Shown here in pieces: positions 1 to 11,728 of a DNA stretch of 55,994 nt. The stretch covers positions 1-55,994 of the forward strand of contig ADZZ01000065.1 of NCBI GenBank assembly GCA_000179315.1, read 5' to 3'. The position numbers were made by a program, and so were the translations under genes. This stretch comes from a delta proteobacterium NaphS2 (GTDB lineage Bacteria; Desulfobacterota; DSM-4660; Desulfatiglandales; Desulfatiglandaceae). How positions within the stretch are numbered: position 1 is the first letter of the stretch; each line of letters begins with the position of its first letter. The notes beneath the pieces were generated by a model, which made no database searches, had not been told where the DNA came from, and saw nothing but the letters and a program-made list of their open reading frames with translations.

Positions 1-220
1 TTTGGATGTCAACAGGATTTAAAGGAGATATCATGGGGGTTGTTTCGCCAATTCGTAAGTGATTCCAGAAACGGGGTCATTTCCTCTTTCGTTGTTCGTA
101 GCTTTTCAGTTTCCCTTGCATTCGGAACCTCGATTCGATAAGTTAGCTAGAGTTTGGTGATAGGGAATTCTGTCTCACGCCCTGTGTCTGACATTCGATC
201 CCAATATGAAAGGTTTTTTC

Positions 221-3379
<3,159 letters not shown>

Positions 3380-3429
3380 AGACCCAATTCGGGCGCCTTT
3401 TGAAAGGTGAAGGAAAGGAGGAGGCATAT

Positions 3430-4731
3430 TTATTTGATCAGGCCCGGAAGGAACAGGGCGATCTGGGGAAAAATCAGAAGCAACAGGTTGCAGATGACCA
3501 GCGCCAGCAGCATGGGGATCACTCCTCTGAAAATGGTCTGCAACGGCACATCTTTTGCGACACCGTACACCACATACACGTTGACCCCCACAGGCGGGGT
3601 GACCACCCCCATTTCCGTGATGAGCACAATCACCACCCCGAACCACAGGGGATCAAAGCCCAAGGCCTGGGCCACCGGAAAGAAGATGGGGACGGTGAGC
3701 ATCACCATGGCCAGTGCGTCCATAAAGCACCCGCCGCACAGATAGAGCAGGATGATCACCAGCATGATGGCAAAGCGGGGTAAAGGCAGGCCGGCCACCC
3801 ATGCGGCCAGGTCAAAGGGAACCCTGGTGATGGCCATAAAATGCCCGAAAATCACGGCGCCGGTCACAATCGTCATGACCATGCAACTGATCCGGGTGGT
3901 ATCGGCCAGGGACTGGATAAAACCGCGCCAGGAGAGCTGCCTGCGAATGATGGCCAGTAACAAGGTGAGAAAGGCCCCGGCGGCAGCAGCTTCAGTGGGG
4001 GTAAAGATCCCGAAGAAGAGACCACCCATAACCAGGATAAAGATAAAGAGGGTCTCCACAATGCCGCTGAAGGACCGGATCCTCTGTCCCCAGGTGGTCT
4101 TGGGTCCGGGCGGGGCCAGGGAGGCGTTCAACCGAACCCGGAGGTGGATGACCGCAATGAACAGAATGGCCAGCAGTATGCCGGGGAGGATCCCGGCGGC
4201 AAAGAGCTTGCCGATGGATTGCTCCGTCAAAATGCCGTAAACAATGAAAACCACGCTGGGCGGGATGAGAATTCCCAGGCTTCCGGCTGCGGCCACGGTC
4301 CCGGTGGCCAGCCCCATATCGTACTGATACCGCTTCATCTCGGGGAGGGTCACCGTGGCCATGGTGGCGGCGGTGGCGTTTGTGGACCCGGAGATGGCCG
4401 AAAATCCGGCGCATGCTCCCACCGTGGCCATGGCCAGGCCCCCGCGCCGATGGCCAAGAAACACATAGGCCGAATCATACAGCCTGCGGCTGATCCCGGA
4501 ATGAAAGGCGAGCTGCCCCATGAACACAAAAAGGGGGATCACGGTGAGGCCGTAGGAGGAAAAAATGTCCCATACGTCCCTGGCCAAAAGTGCCATCCCC
4601 GCATTCACATTTACCACATAACTGAATCCCAAAAATCCCAAGAAGCCCATGACGAACCCCACGGGCATATTGGAAAAAAGAAGGAAGACCAGAATCGCAA
4701 TGCCGATCACGCCGATTGCCGTCAAGCTCAT
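3430..4731 (-). CDS. dctM: TRAP transporter large permease, DctM family
   Basis: The 433-residue large membrane subunit of a tripartite ATP-independent periplasmic transporter. It forms the sodium-coupled translocation path for an organic anion delivered by the periplasmic binding protein. The chain is almost wholly hydrophobic with about a dozen membrane segments, and carries DctM-type features such as GFSAISGSTNATAATM and PPSVVFIVYGILTEQSIGKLF; length is normal. Its ATG overlaps the TGA of dctQ in an ATGA (4728-4731), so translation is coupled. The order dctP-dctQ-dctM on the minus strand is the usual one. The substrate cannot be read from this subunit. The neighbouring hydroxybenzoyl-CoA reductase genes make an aromatic or other carboxylic acid plausible, which is inference only. 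Confidence 0.93.
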   Translation of the reverse strand: MSLTAIGVIGIAILVFLLFSNMPVGFVMGFLGFLGFSYVVNVNAGMALLARDVWDIFSSYGLTVIPLFVFMGQLAFHSGISRRLYDSAYVFLGHRRGGLAMATVGACAGFSAISGSTNATAATMATVTLPEMKRYQYDMGLATGTVAAAGSLGILIPPSVVFIVYGILTEQSIGKLFAAGILPGILLAILFIAVIHLRVRLNASLAPPGPKTTWGQRIRSFSGIVETLFIFILVMGGLFFGIFTPTEAAAAGAFLTLLLAIIRRQLSWRGFIQSLADTTRISCMVMTIVTGAVIFGHFMAITRVPFDLAAWVAGLPLPRFAIMLVIILLYLCGGCFMDALAMVMLTVPIFFPVAQALGFDPLWFGVVIVLITEMGVVTPPVGVNVYVVYGVAKDVPLQTIFRGVIPMLLALVICNLLLLIFPQIALFLPGLIK

Positions 4732-5228
4732 TTGCCGATCACCTTCAACAGGCTCTTATAGATATCCGTAATTTTGACGAGACATACCACCGATGAAGAG
4801 AAGGCGATGCCGTAAATGAAGGGATAGAAAGGCATTTTCAAGGTCAGCGACACCTCGCCCGAGGCCCTCAGACTGTCTGCATAGACCACGGAGCGCCATG
4901 CGATGAGGATGAAAAGGATCAGGACGAAAATGTTAGTGATCACTTCGATGGTCCCCCGAATCCTCTTGGGCAACATTCGGACGACCAGGCTCACTGCCAC
5001 ATGCCCCTTTTCGTTTGAAGTATGGGCCATGGCAAACGCCACCGCTATTGCCCCCAGGAAGCAAACCAATTCATAGGTCCCGGGTATGGGCATTCGAAAA
5101 AGACGGAGGACGATGTCCGCGCAAGTCAGAAGCATCATGAGGACAATGGCCCCTCCTGCGACCCAGTAGGCCTTGTTTGCCAGCCAATTGGAGAATTTTT
5201 CAAAGGCATTCATGGGATGCACGTTCAT
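4728..5228 (-). CDS. dctQ: TRAP transporter small permease, DctQ family
   Basis: A 166-residue small membrane subunit of the TRAP transporter, with four predicted membrane segments (about 17-40, 50-68, 92-112 and 133-155) as expected for DctQ. It contains the common region around PGTYELVCFLGAIAVAFAMA. It associates with DctM and is needed for transport. A second in-frame ATG lies at 5213; neither candidate has a convincing ribosome site, so the start is uncertain by five codons. The 64 bases between dctP and dctQ are GC-rich, with imperfect inverted repeats around 5230-5239 and 5264-5271. These could form a hairpin that favours more binding protein than permease, a common arrangement but unproven here. 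Confidence 0.88.
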   Translation of the reverse strand: MNVHPMNAFEKFSNWLANKAYWVAGGAIVLMMLLTCADIVLRLFRMPIPGTYELVCFLGAIAVAFAMAHTSNEKGHVAVSLVVRMLPKRIRGTIEVITNIFVLILFILIAWRSVVYADSLRASGEVSLTLKMPFYPFIYGIAFSSSVVCLVKITDIYKSLLKVIGK

Positions 5229-5292
5229 GGGCCCGGGCCACCGGGGAGCTCACACTTCCGGCGGCCCCGGGTCTGATTTAAGGATGATTCAG

Positions 5293-6303
5293 TTATTCGC
5301 TACATGTTTCGATCAGCTCATAGACCTTGTCCACATAAGCCGCGCCGCTCGGGGTCTTGGAGGCGTATTGGCTGATGATGGGTTCCACGGCCTTACGCCA
5401 TTTGGCGGCCTCCTCGTCAGACAAGGTGATGATCTCGTTGCCGAGACCCAGAGTGAATTTGCGGCCTTCCGCATCTGCCGCATCCCATGCCTTTCCGTGC
5501 ACGGTTACCCACTCCTCGGCGGTTTCTTCAAAGACTTTCTTGACATCATCCGGCAGTGCATTCCATTTGTCCTTGTTCATGACCACGAACATGGCGGTGG
5601 TGTAACCGACGTCTGAGCAGTCCGTGGTGTATTTGACGACCTCCCCCTGTTTCCATCCTTTGAGGACTTCGATGGGGCCAAAGGTCCCCTCCACCACGCC
5701 TTTCTGAAGCGCCTCATAGGTGTCCCCCTGGGGCATGGCCACGGGCACCCCGCCCAGGGCTTCGACCACCTTGGCGCTGAGGCCGGTGGCCCGGATCTTC
5801 ATGCCTTTGAGATCTTCCAGGGTCCTTACCGGCTTCTTGGTGTGGAGAAGTCCCGGACCATGGGCATGGACATACAGAACTTTGACATCCTGCAGTTCCT
5901 TGGGATTGACGGATTTGGCAAAGGTATCGGCCACACAGGTGGCCACCTTACCGGAAGGATACCCCATGGGCAGGTCCACTACCTCCATCACCGGGAAACG
6001 ACCCCGAGTGTAGGCAAAGCAGGAATTGCCGATATCCGATATTCCGTTCACCACGCCGTCATACACCATGGGCGCCTTGGTAAGGGTCCCGCCGGGGAAT
6101 GTGGTGATCTGGACCTTGCCATTGGTGCGCTTTTCCACTTCTTTGGCGTAGTCCATGGCCGCTATGGCTTGAGCATGGGTTGGGGGGAAGAAGATACTGT
6201 AGGTAAGCTTTATGGGTTCTGCTTGGGCATTTGAGGATCCAATATTCATGAAGCCGATTCCCACGATTGCGATCCAGAACAAAATAGATACCGATTTTCT
6301 CAT
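5293..6303 (-). CDS. dctP: TRAP transporter periplasmic solute-binding protein, DctP family
   Basis: A 336-residue secreted binding protein that captures the solute in the periplasm and hands it to DctQM. Residues 1-28 form a Sec signal peptide ending near SNAQA. The core shows the DctP signature region KGMKIRATGLSAKVVEALGG, whose arginine is the family residue that binds the substrate carboxylate, followed by PVAMPQGDTYEALQKGVVEG. Length is normal. GAGGAGG lies eight bases before the ATG, so the start is secure. It is first in the dctPQM operon. The sequence shows a carboxylate-binding TRAP protein but not which carboxylate. Confidence 0.93.
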   Translation of the reverse strand: MRKSVSILFWIAIVGIGFMNIGSSNAQAEPIKLTYSIFFPPTHAQAIAAMDYAKEVEKRTNGKVQITTFPGGTLTKAPMVYDGVVNGISDIGNSCFAYTRGRFPVMEVVDLPMGYPSGKVATCVADTFAKSVNPKELQDVKVLYVHAHGPGLLHTKKPVRTLEDLKGMKIRATGLSAKVVEALGGVPVAMPQGDTYEALQKGVVEGTFGPIEVLKGWKQGEVVKYTTDCSDVGYTTAMFVVMNKDKWNALPDDVKKVFEETAEEWVTVHGKAWDAADAEGRKFTLGLGNEIITLSDEEAAKWRKAVEPIISQYASKTPSGAAYVDKVYELIETCSE

Positions 6304-6437
6304 TTTGACGACCTCCTCACTTTATTTTCCTAATGCAAAATCGCTTGTTTTCAAAGGCCTCTCATACAACAAAATCCGATGCAAAACAACACAATTCCGA
6401 ATACGACTCCGTTCCCGCAGAGCCCTCCGGTGGGGCA

Positions 6438-6755
6438 TCAAGCATCGTGGTTCGGCATGGTGCAATTGGCGGGCGTTTCAAAGCAGGATGGGATGGAGAG
6501 AGGAATCACATCCGGCTTGATTTCGCACAGGTACGGATTGCCTCTTTGAGTGCGGCCTCGCTGGGCTTCGCGGGCAAGCATTTCCGCACCGGCCACATCC
6601 ATGAAATTGATACCGCATCCCACAATCAACACATTACGCTTGTGGATCAAGTGCTTGTCGATGTTGTGCAGATATTCGGCCACATGGTTGACCGACCCGA
6701 AAAAAAGCGGGACGGCAATGCGAATGATTTTCAGATCGGGGATTCCACACCCACT
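6438..6755 (-). pseudogene. Remnant of a SulP-family transporter: C-terminal STAS domain only
   Basis: This frame encodes a recognisable STAS domain like the cytoplasmic C-terminus of SulP anion transporters. It has a first strand LKIIRIAVPLFFGSVNHV, then NVLIVGCGINFMDVAGAEML and NPYLCEIKPDV. The whole membrane part expected upstream is absent: the frame opens after a TGA at 6756-6758, and no standard start precedes the first beta strand. The only start-like codon, GTG at 6683, would omit that strand. The last twenty residues do not look like a SulP tail. It lies 22 bases downstream of hcrC on the same strand. I read it as a decayed fragment, not a free-standing STAS regulator. Confidence 0.7.
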
Positions 6756-6777
6756 TCAATCAATGGAAAAAATCTCC

Positions 6778-7263
6778 TCATTTATTTTCAGGTTCAGACA
6801 TGGATGAAACGGCTTCCACCGCCTCAACGATCTTCTTGTATCCCGTGCAACGGCACAGATTGGAACTCATGGTGCGGATGATGTCCCCTTTGTCCGCTTT
6901 CGGATTCCGGTTCAACAACCCTTTAGCCGTCATGATCATGCCCGATGTACAGAAGCCGCACTGAACCGCCCCTTTTTCCATAAAGCGCTCCTGAAGGGGG
7001 TCCAGATCTGTACCGTCCGCCAAACCTTCGATACTTTGCACCTCGGCGCCGTCCAGCTCAGCGGTCATCACAATGCAGGACCTGGTGGGGAGACCGTTTA
7101 AAAGAACCGTACAACTCCCGCAGGCACCCAGTCCGCATCCTTCCTTGGCACCGGTGAGTTCCAATCGTTCCCGCAGGCTCTCAAGGAGGGTTTCACCGGC
7201 TCTCACATTCAAAGCCACCAATTCGCCGTTCACCTTTAAACTGACATTATATCGCTCCATCAT
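6778..7263 (-). CDS. hcrC: 4-hydroxybenzoyl-CoA reductase-like, [2Fe-2S] gamma subunit
   Basis: A 161-residue small iron-sulfur subunit of a xanthine-oxidase-family molybdoenzyme. It passes electrons between the molybdenum subunit and the FAD/Fe-S subunit. The plant-type ferredoxin cluster motif is GCGLGACGSCTVLLNG, with a further cysteine in RSCIVM. The second, helical cluster domain has QCGFCTSGMIM and SSNLCRCTGYKKI. All eight cluster cysteines are present and length is normal. The stop of hcrB overlaps its start (ATGA at 7260-7263), giving the order hcrA-hcrB-hcrC. Assignment to the hydroxybenzoyl-CoA branch rests on the extra cluster in the neighbouring subunit; other aryl- or purine-type dehydrogenases share this subunit. 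Confidence 0.9.
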   Translation of the reverse strand: MMERYNVSLKVNGELVALNVRAGETLLESLRERLELTGAKEGCGLGACGSCTVLLNGLPTRSCIVMTAELDGAEVQSIEGLADGTDLDPLQERFMEKGAVQCGFCTSGMIMTAKGLLNRNPKADKGDIIRTMSSNLCRCTGYKKIVEAVEAVSSMSEPENK

Positions 7264-8204
7264 TCGGCCCCCTCCATAACTTTTTTGATCAGCCTTTCCG
7301 CCAGAACGGGAATCATCCTTTTCCGGTAGGCGGATTCGAGAACCGTGTTCTCCACGGTTTTCACCTGGTTGATGACTGTGGCAACGGCCTCTCCCATTGC
7401 GTCTTGTGCGGGTTCGTTTAATTCCACCGTATAGGGCCTGGGTCCCACGGCACCTACTGCCAGTCTTCCGGAATCAGAGCCACGGGAAAAGGCAACCCCC
7501 AGAAGCGGATAGTCAACGGCGCCCCTCACCCGCAGCTTTTCGTATCCGCCCGCAACCGTTTTGTTGGGCACAAAGATGTCCGTCAGGATCTCTCCGGGCT
7601 CAAGATCAAAGGGGTCGTCCGATCGGCCCGTATAGAGTGATTCCAGTTTGAACCGCCTTGACCCGTTGGGTCCGGCGAACGCAACCTCCGCTTGGAGTGT
7701 GCACAAGGCCGGGGCGTTGTCGCTCGTGTAATTGGCAAAGCACTTTTTGGCCCCCGGCACGGCGTTACATTTCTCACCACCCATCTTGAGACAAAATCCC
7801 TTGGACCGGCGCCAGAATTCCGACTGGTTGTAAAACAGGCACCGGGTGTTCTGAAGGAGATTTCCGCCGATGGTGCCCCGCACCTGAAGGGTTTCGCAGG
7901 ATGTGGCTTCCAGGGAGGCGGCAAGAGCCGGAAAGCGGTTCGACACCAGGTCGGTCTGTTTCAATTGGAAAAGCTGTGCAAGGGATCCGATCCTGATGTA
8001 ATCCCCCTCCTCCGCCACGGTGGACATGGAAGCGACGTCTTTCAGATCGATGACCGCCCGGGGTTTTTTCAGCCCCAGTTTCATGCGCGGCACCAGGTCG
8101 GTTCCGCCGCTCAAATAGACGGCTTCCCCCTGAAATTCGCCGAACCGCTCAAGGGCCTCCTCAATACTCTTTGGACAAATGTATTTAAATTCTGAAGATA
8201 TCAT
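7260..8204 (-). CDS. hcrB: 4-hydroxybenzoyl-CoA reductase-like, FAD and [4Fe-4S] beta subunit
   Basis: A 314-residue FAD-binding subunit. An FAD-site loop YLSGGTDLVPRMK near residues 30-42 and RGTIGGNLLQN near 110-120 are standard for the family. Inserted after it is a cysteine-bearing loop with four cysteines spaced C-x15-C-x7-C-x8-C (residues 122, 138, 146 and 155 from the ATG). This insertion, holding a [4Fe-4S] cluster, is the known hallmark of 4-hydroxybenzoyl-CoA reductase beta subunits, which reductively remove the phenolic hydroxyl. It is absent from xanthine and CO dehydrogenases. The start is ATG at 8204 or GTG at 8207; both overlap the hcrA stop, so translation is coupled. This subunit is the strongest evidence for the operon's function. 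Confidence 0.9.
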   Translation of the reverse strand: MISSEFKYICPKSIEEALERFGEFQGEAVYLSGGTDLVPRMKLGLKKPRAVIDLKDVASMSTVAEEGDYIRIGSLAQLFQLKQTDLVSNRFPALAASLEATSCETLQVRGTIGGNLLQNTRCLFYNQSEFWRRSKGFCLKMGGEKCNAVPGAKKCFANYTSDNAPALCTLQAEVAFAGPNGSRRFKLESLYTGRSDDPFDLEPGEILTDIFVPNKTVAGGYEKLRVRGAVDYPLLGVAFSRGSDSGRLAVGAVGPRPYTVELNEPAQDAMGEAVATVINQVKTVENTVLESAYRKRMIPVLAERLIKKVMEGAE

Positions 8205-10483
8205 CACGCATCTCCCCCTTTCGCCTTGTCCAGGGCTTTCAAGACCCGATCCGGGGTCAGCGGCAACTGTTTAAGCGGGACACCCAGGGCACTGTGCGCG
8301 GCGCAGGCCACCGCACTGTAGGCGTTCATACGGGTTGTAAGCCCCCCTTCTTTGGCGCCGAAGGGGCCCTCCGGATCGTTTGACCGGACAATGACGGTAT
8401 CTATCTCCGGCATATCACAGGCCAGGGGCACCTTGTACTCCAGCAAGTCGGGATTCAGCAGCCAGCCGTCACTCCACCGGTTCTCCTCGGTCAGGACGGC
8501 CACGCCGGCCTGCTGAATGGATCCCTCTATCTGTCCTTCCACCGCCATGGTGTTGATGGGATTGCCGCAATCGTGGGCCGCGGTGAAGCGGGGGATGCAA
8601 ATTTTTCCGGTTTCCCGGTCCACCGTCACTTCGGCGATGGAACAACCAAAGGAATAGGTGCCCGCCATCTGTCCCTGGGGATTCTTGATCCATTCACGAT
8701 CGAAACTGATTTTGGGCATATAGGCACCCGTTGCGGCGATGGGTTCTCCCTTGAAGAAGGCTTCCCGGACAACCCACCGCAGGGGCATCCGTTTGGAAGG
8801 ATCGGTCCTGGAAACGATGGTCCGGTCCTTGATGGTGAGATCTTCCATGGCGTGATCCATCTTGGCCGCGGCAAGGGTCAGGATCTGGCGCTTCGCCTCC
8901 TCGCAGGCCCTTTTAACCGCATTGCCGCCCACGAAACTGGCGGCCTGGGAATAGGCACCGGGATCCAGGTTGGTCACCTCCGTATCCGCGTTGACCAGGT
9001 TAATGTCTTCGGGAGGAATTCCCAGCACTTCGGAGGCGATCTGCACCGCCATGGACTCGTTTCCCATGCCCGTATCCACGATACCGCTCACGATGGTTGC
9101 CTGGCCGTCATCGTTGATTTTCACGTAACAGGTCGAACCGGACCGAAATCCCATGGGAAAGCCGCACATGATGGCGACGCAACCCATGCCGATCCCCTCC
9201 CCTTCCGGAAGCCCGATCCGTTTTTTTGCCCATCGGGCTTTTTCCGCGGCCTGCCGGATGGGTGCTTCAAGCCCACCGCTGATGATGACGGATTTTGTGG
9301 CGGTCTCTTCTCCCACTTTGAGACCGTTTTTGAGTCGGATCTCCATGGGATCCATGCCCAGTTCCTGAGCGATCATGTCCAACTGCACCTCGTTGCCGCA
9401 AAGAAAAGCCCTTCCGTGGGCCCCGTACATGCCGCGAATCCCCTTGTTGGTGATGACGCGGTACCCGTTGTATCTCACGTTGGGAAACCGATAGGCTTCT
9501 TCATAGACATAATAGGGGATCGACGTGGCAATGGGGCCGGTGCTGCTGTAGGCCCCGCCGTCATAGGTGACCCGGAAATCCTTGGCCGTGATGGTGCCGT
9601 CTTTCTTTACCCCGGTCTTGATGGTCGCCTTGATGTCGTGAATCTGCCGGGTACAGGCGGCGTTTTCCTCCCGGGTCAGCGCCAGTTTGACGGGACGTCC
9701 CGTCTTGATGGACAAAAGGGCGGCCACCAGGTCACCGGGAGAGACTTCGGAGCGGGCCCCGAAATGCCCGCCCACGTTGATATGTCTTACCCGCACCTTG
9801 TTCAGTGGCATTTTCAGCATGTTGGACAGGGCCTTGGCCCGCACGTGGGGACCCGCGTTGGGCATCCACAAATCGAGAAAACCGTTGGCGTAGGAAGCCA
9901 CCACCGCGTAGGGTTCAAGAGTTGAATAGGCTTCGCCCGCCGCCTCGAAAGTATCTTCACGCACCAGATGGGCCTGATTAAAGGCGGCATCCACGTCACC
10001 CACGTCGATATGAACATGGATATTGATGTTATTGGCATATTCCTCATGGATCAGCGGGGCCCCTTCCGCCATGGCATCATCGGGATTAAAAACCGCCGGC
10101 AGGGGCTCGTATTCCACCGTTATCAGATCAAGTGCGCGCAGTGCCGTCTCTTCGTCCACGGCCGCAACACCCGCAACGTCCTCGCCGATATACCGGACTT
10201 TGTCCATTGCCAGCATGGGATGGTCCTGGGTGTACTTGAAGACCCCCCACTTGACGCCATGGGCGTCCGCCGCCGTCACGACCGCCTTGACGCCGGGGAG
10301 TTTCTCCGCCCTGCCGGTATCGATATTCAGAATCCTGGCGTGCGCGTGAGGGCTTCGAAGGACCTTTGCAGAGAGCATTCTGGGGAGCTTGATGTCGGCG
10401 GTAAATGTCGCAGCTCCGGTCACTTTGGCGAGGCTGTCCGTCCGTTTCATTCGCTCACCCAGAATGGTGTATTCATTTTCCAT
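8204..10483 (-). CDS. hcrA: 4-hydroxybenzoyl-CoA reductase-like, molybdopterin catalytic alpha subunit
   Basis: A 759-residue catalytic subunit that binds the molybdopterin cofactor and the aryl-CoA substrate. The N-terminal Ald_Xan_dh a/b hammerhead region begins near KVTGAATFTADIKLPRMLSAK. Cofactor-binding segments include NVGGHFGARSEVSPGD and MYGAHGRAFLCGNEVQLDM. The essential family glutamate is present near the C-terminus in GPFGAKEGGL. Length fits the family. A GAGGAGT ribosome site sits seven bases before the ATG. It follows the truncated acyl-CoA dehydrogenase by 27 bases, so both probably share a transcript. Expected role: cytoplasmic dehydroxylation of 4-hydroxybenzoyl-CoA to benzoyl-CoA in anaerobic aromatic degradation. 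The physiological substrate could be a related aryl-CoA. Confidence 0.88.
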   Translation of the reverse strand: MENEYTILGERMKRTDSLAKVTGAATFTADIKLPRMLSAKVLRSPHAHARILNIDTGRAEKLPGVKAVVTAADAHGVKWGVFKYTQDHPMLAMDKVRYIGEDVAGVAAVDEETALRALDLITVEYEPLPAVFNPDDAMAEGAPLIHEEYANNINIHVHIDVGDVDAAFNQAHLVREDTFEAAGEAYSTLEPYAVVASYANGFLDLWMPNAGPHVRAKALSNMLKMPLNKVRVRHINVGGHFGARSEVSPGDLVAALLSIKTGRPVKLALTREENAACTRQIHDIKATIKTGVKKDGTITAKDFRVTYDGGAYSSTGPIATSIPYYVYEEAYRFPNVRYNGYRVITNKGIRGMYGAHGRAFLCGNEVQLDMIAQELGMDPMEIRLKNGLKVGEETATKSVIISGGLEAPIRQAAEKARWAKKRIGLPEGEGIGMGCVAIMCGFPMGFRSGSTCYVKINDDGQATIVSGIVDTGMGNESMAVQIASEVLGIPPEDINLVNADTEVTNLDPGAYSQAASFVGGNAVKRACEEAKRQILTLAAAKMDHAMEDLTIKDRTIVSRTDPSKRMPLRWVVREAFFKGEPIAATGAYMPKISFDREWIKNPQGQMAGTYSFGCSIAEVTVDRETGKICIPRFTAAHDCGNPINTMAVEGQIEGSIQQAGVAVLTEENRWSDGWLLNPDLLEYKVPLACDMPEIDTVIVRSNDPEGPFGAKEGGLTTRMNAYSAVACAAHSALGVPLKQLPLTPDRVLKALDKAKGGDA

Positions 10484-10510
10484 AAGACATACTCCTCATT
10501 CAAGTTAGGG

Positions 10511-10960
10511 TTAGAGTCTTCCGATCACGTTCCTGCCGATGATCATCTTTTCCACTTCCTTGGCACCGTTGATTCGGTATTCATTTCCATCAAGAACAGC
10601 ACCGGTGGAAGCGGAAAGGGTGTCGCTGCCGGCATCCGGTTCGGTGATGGAAAATCCCATGATGGCGTTTCCTTCCGCCACCGGCGTCAGATATTTTCGT
10701 TTCTGCTCCTCGGTACCGAAAAGCAGAAATTCCTCGGCACCAAAGGATACGGAACAGAGTTGTTGCCCCAATCCCGCACCGCCGTAAGCCTCATCAATAA
10801 AAGTACCCAAAAACCCCAGTTCACCCGCTTTCTTGATCAACTCCGGCGGATAAGTTTCATTTTGGTCACACTCGGCGGCAATGTCTTTGAGCTCTCCATG
10901 GGCGAACTCCCTGGCCGCCCGGCGAATATCCTGTTGTTCCTTTGTCAGTTCAAAATCCAT
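10511..10960 (-). pseudogene. Acyl-CoA dehydrogenase with a large in-frame internal deletion
   Basis: The frame begins like a normal acyl-CoA dehydrogenase, MDFELTKEQQDIRRAAREF, and runs through the N-terminal helical domain to the FAD/substrate loop (GFSITEPDAGSDTLSAS) and EYRINGAK. It then jumps directly into a typical extreme C-terminus, EVEKMIIGRNVIGRL. About 230 residues are missing, including most of the beta domain, the FAD-binding C-terminal helices and the catalytic glutamate. Only 149 residues remain against about 380 for the family. The reading frame is preserved, and a good GAGGAGAG ribosome site precedes the ATG, so a small protein may still be made. It heads the hcrABC transcript unit. 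Confidence 0.82.
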
Positions 10961-11063
10961 TTTTCTCTCCTCTGTATCGGTTAAACCGTTCCCCAGGCAT
11001 CCCCTAAGAGAAAGAAACAGCCAAGGCTTGGAAAAAAATGAACAGGATAGACTCGTTATAGCG

Positions 11064-11645
11064 CTATTTGAGGATACCCCGTGTGAATATCTCGACAAAG
11101 TTGTCCGACAATGTGGTGACATCAACCGATCCTTCTTCATTGTACCACCTGATGGTGTAATGGACCATTCCGAAGAATGCAAAGGTGGCAACGGTAGGAT
11201 CAATCTCTTTCAACAAATCGGTCTTCGCCAGTTCCTCGAAAATGGACCGGATCAGATGAACGTATCGCCGCTGTTTTTCAATGAGGATTTTCCGGTATTC
11301 ATCTCCCAGGGAATCGATTTCATTGACCAAAAGAATTTCCCGTTCCTGGTCCCCCGCAAAAAAGCGCGCATAGAAGCCGAGCATATCCTTTAATTTCTGT
11401 TCGGATGAGCAATCTGCCTCACACACCGCTTTCAACTTTTCCAGCGCCTCATCCATGGATTCATTCATCAGAACAAAAAGCATTTCCTCCTTGCTCTTGA
11501 AGTAATAATAGAGAGAAGCGGGCTGCATTTCCAGTGCCTGGGCAATAGCGCGCATGGAGGTGGCATGAAATCCTTTGCGCGCAAACAAATGAGCGATGGT
11601 CCGGTGAATTTGCTCAATTTTCTGTTTTGATTTGCCTTGATTCAT
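11064..11645 (-). CDS. TetR/AcrR-family transcriptional regulator
   Basis: A 193-residue repressor-type protein. The N-terminal TetR helix-turn-helix is clear (about residues 8-55: IAHLFARKGFHATSMRAIAQ followed by ASLYYYFKSKEEML). The C-terminal ligand-binding domain resembles those of regulators responding to acyl-CoA or related metabolites, but the ligand cannot be deduced. ATG 11645 is chosen because the helix-turn-helix begins just after it and the extra upstream frame (to 11846) is not protein-like. A 5-bp inverted repeat typical of TetR operators lies 17 bases upstream, suggesting autoregulation. The gene is divergent from nothing and lies upstream of the deleted acyl-CoA dehydrogenase and hcrABC, which it may control. 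Confidence 0.88.
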   Translation of the reverse strand: MNQGKSKQKIEQIHRTIAHLFARKGFHATSMRAIAQALEMQPASLYYYFKSKEEMLFVLMNESMDEALEKLKAVCEADCSSEQKLKDMLGFYARFFAGDQEREILLVNEIDSLGDEYRKILIEKQRRYVHLIRSIFEELAKTDLLKEIDPTVATFAFFGMVHYTIRWYNEEGSVDVTTLSDNFVEIFTRGILK

Positions 11646-11662
11646 GGTGGCGGGGGTCCTTA

Positions 11663-11676
11663 AACGAACAATCGTT
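11663..11676. promoter_or_regulatory. Candidate TetR-type operator upstream of the TetR gene
   Basis: AACGA-acaa-TCGTT is a perfect 5-bp inverted repeat with a 4-base spacer, 17 bases upstream of the tetR ATG. TetR proteins commonly autoregulate through such sites, and AACGA/TCGTT half-sites recur in the family. Function is inferred from position and symmetry only. Confidence 0.45.
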
Positions 11677-11728
11677 AGGTTGTTATACCAATTCTTTTGC
11701 CGTGTCAACGGATACTTTTCCGGCCCGG

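Noticed and set aside
33-62. Nine-codon ORF with an excellent ribosome site (AAAGGAGATATC-ATG) upstream of the first kinase
   Set aside because: The frame stops after MGVVSPIRK, and no attenuator, uORF logic or homology could be made out. It may be the start of a lost gene, but nothing supports a call.
8573-9925. 450-residue open frame on the plus strand opposite hcrA
   Set aside because: Low-complexity translation rich in His, Gly and Asp, with no domain, antisense to a well-conserved enzyme. It is a GC-driven shadow, as are the other long antisense frames in the window.
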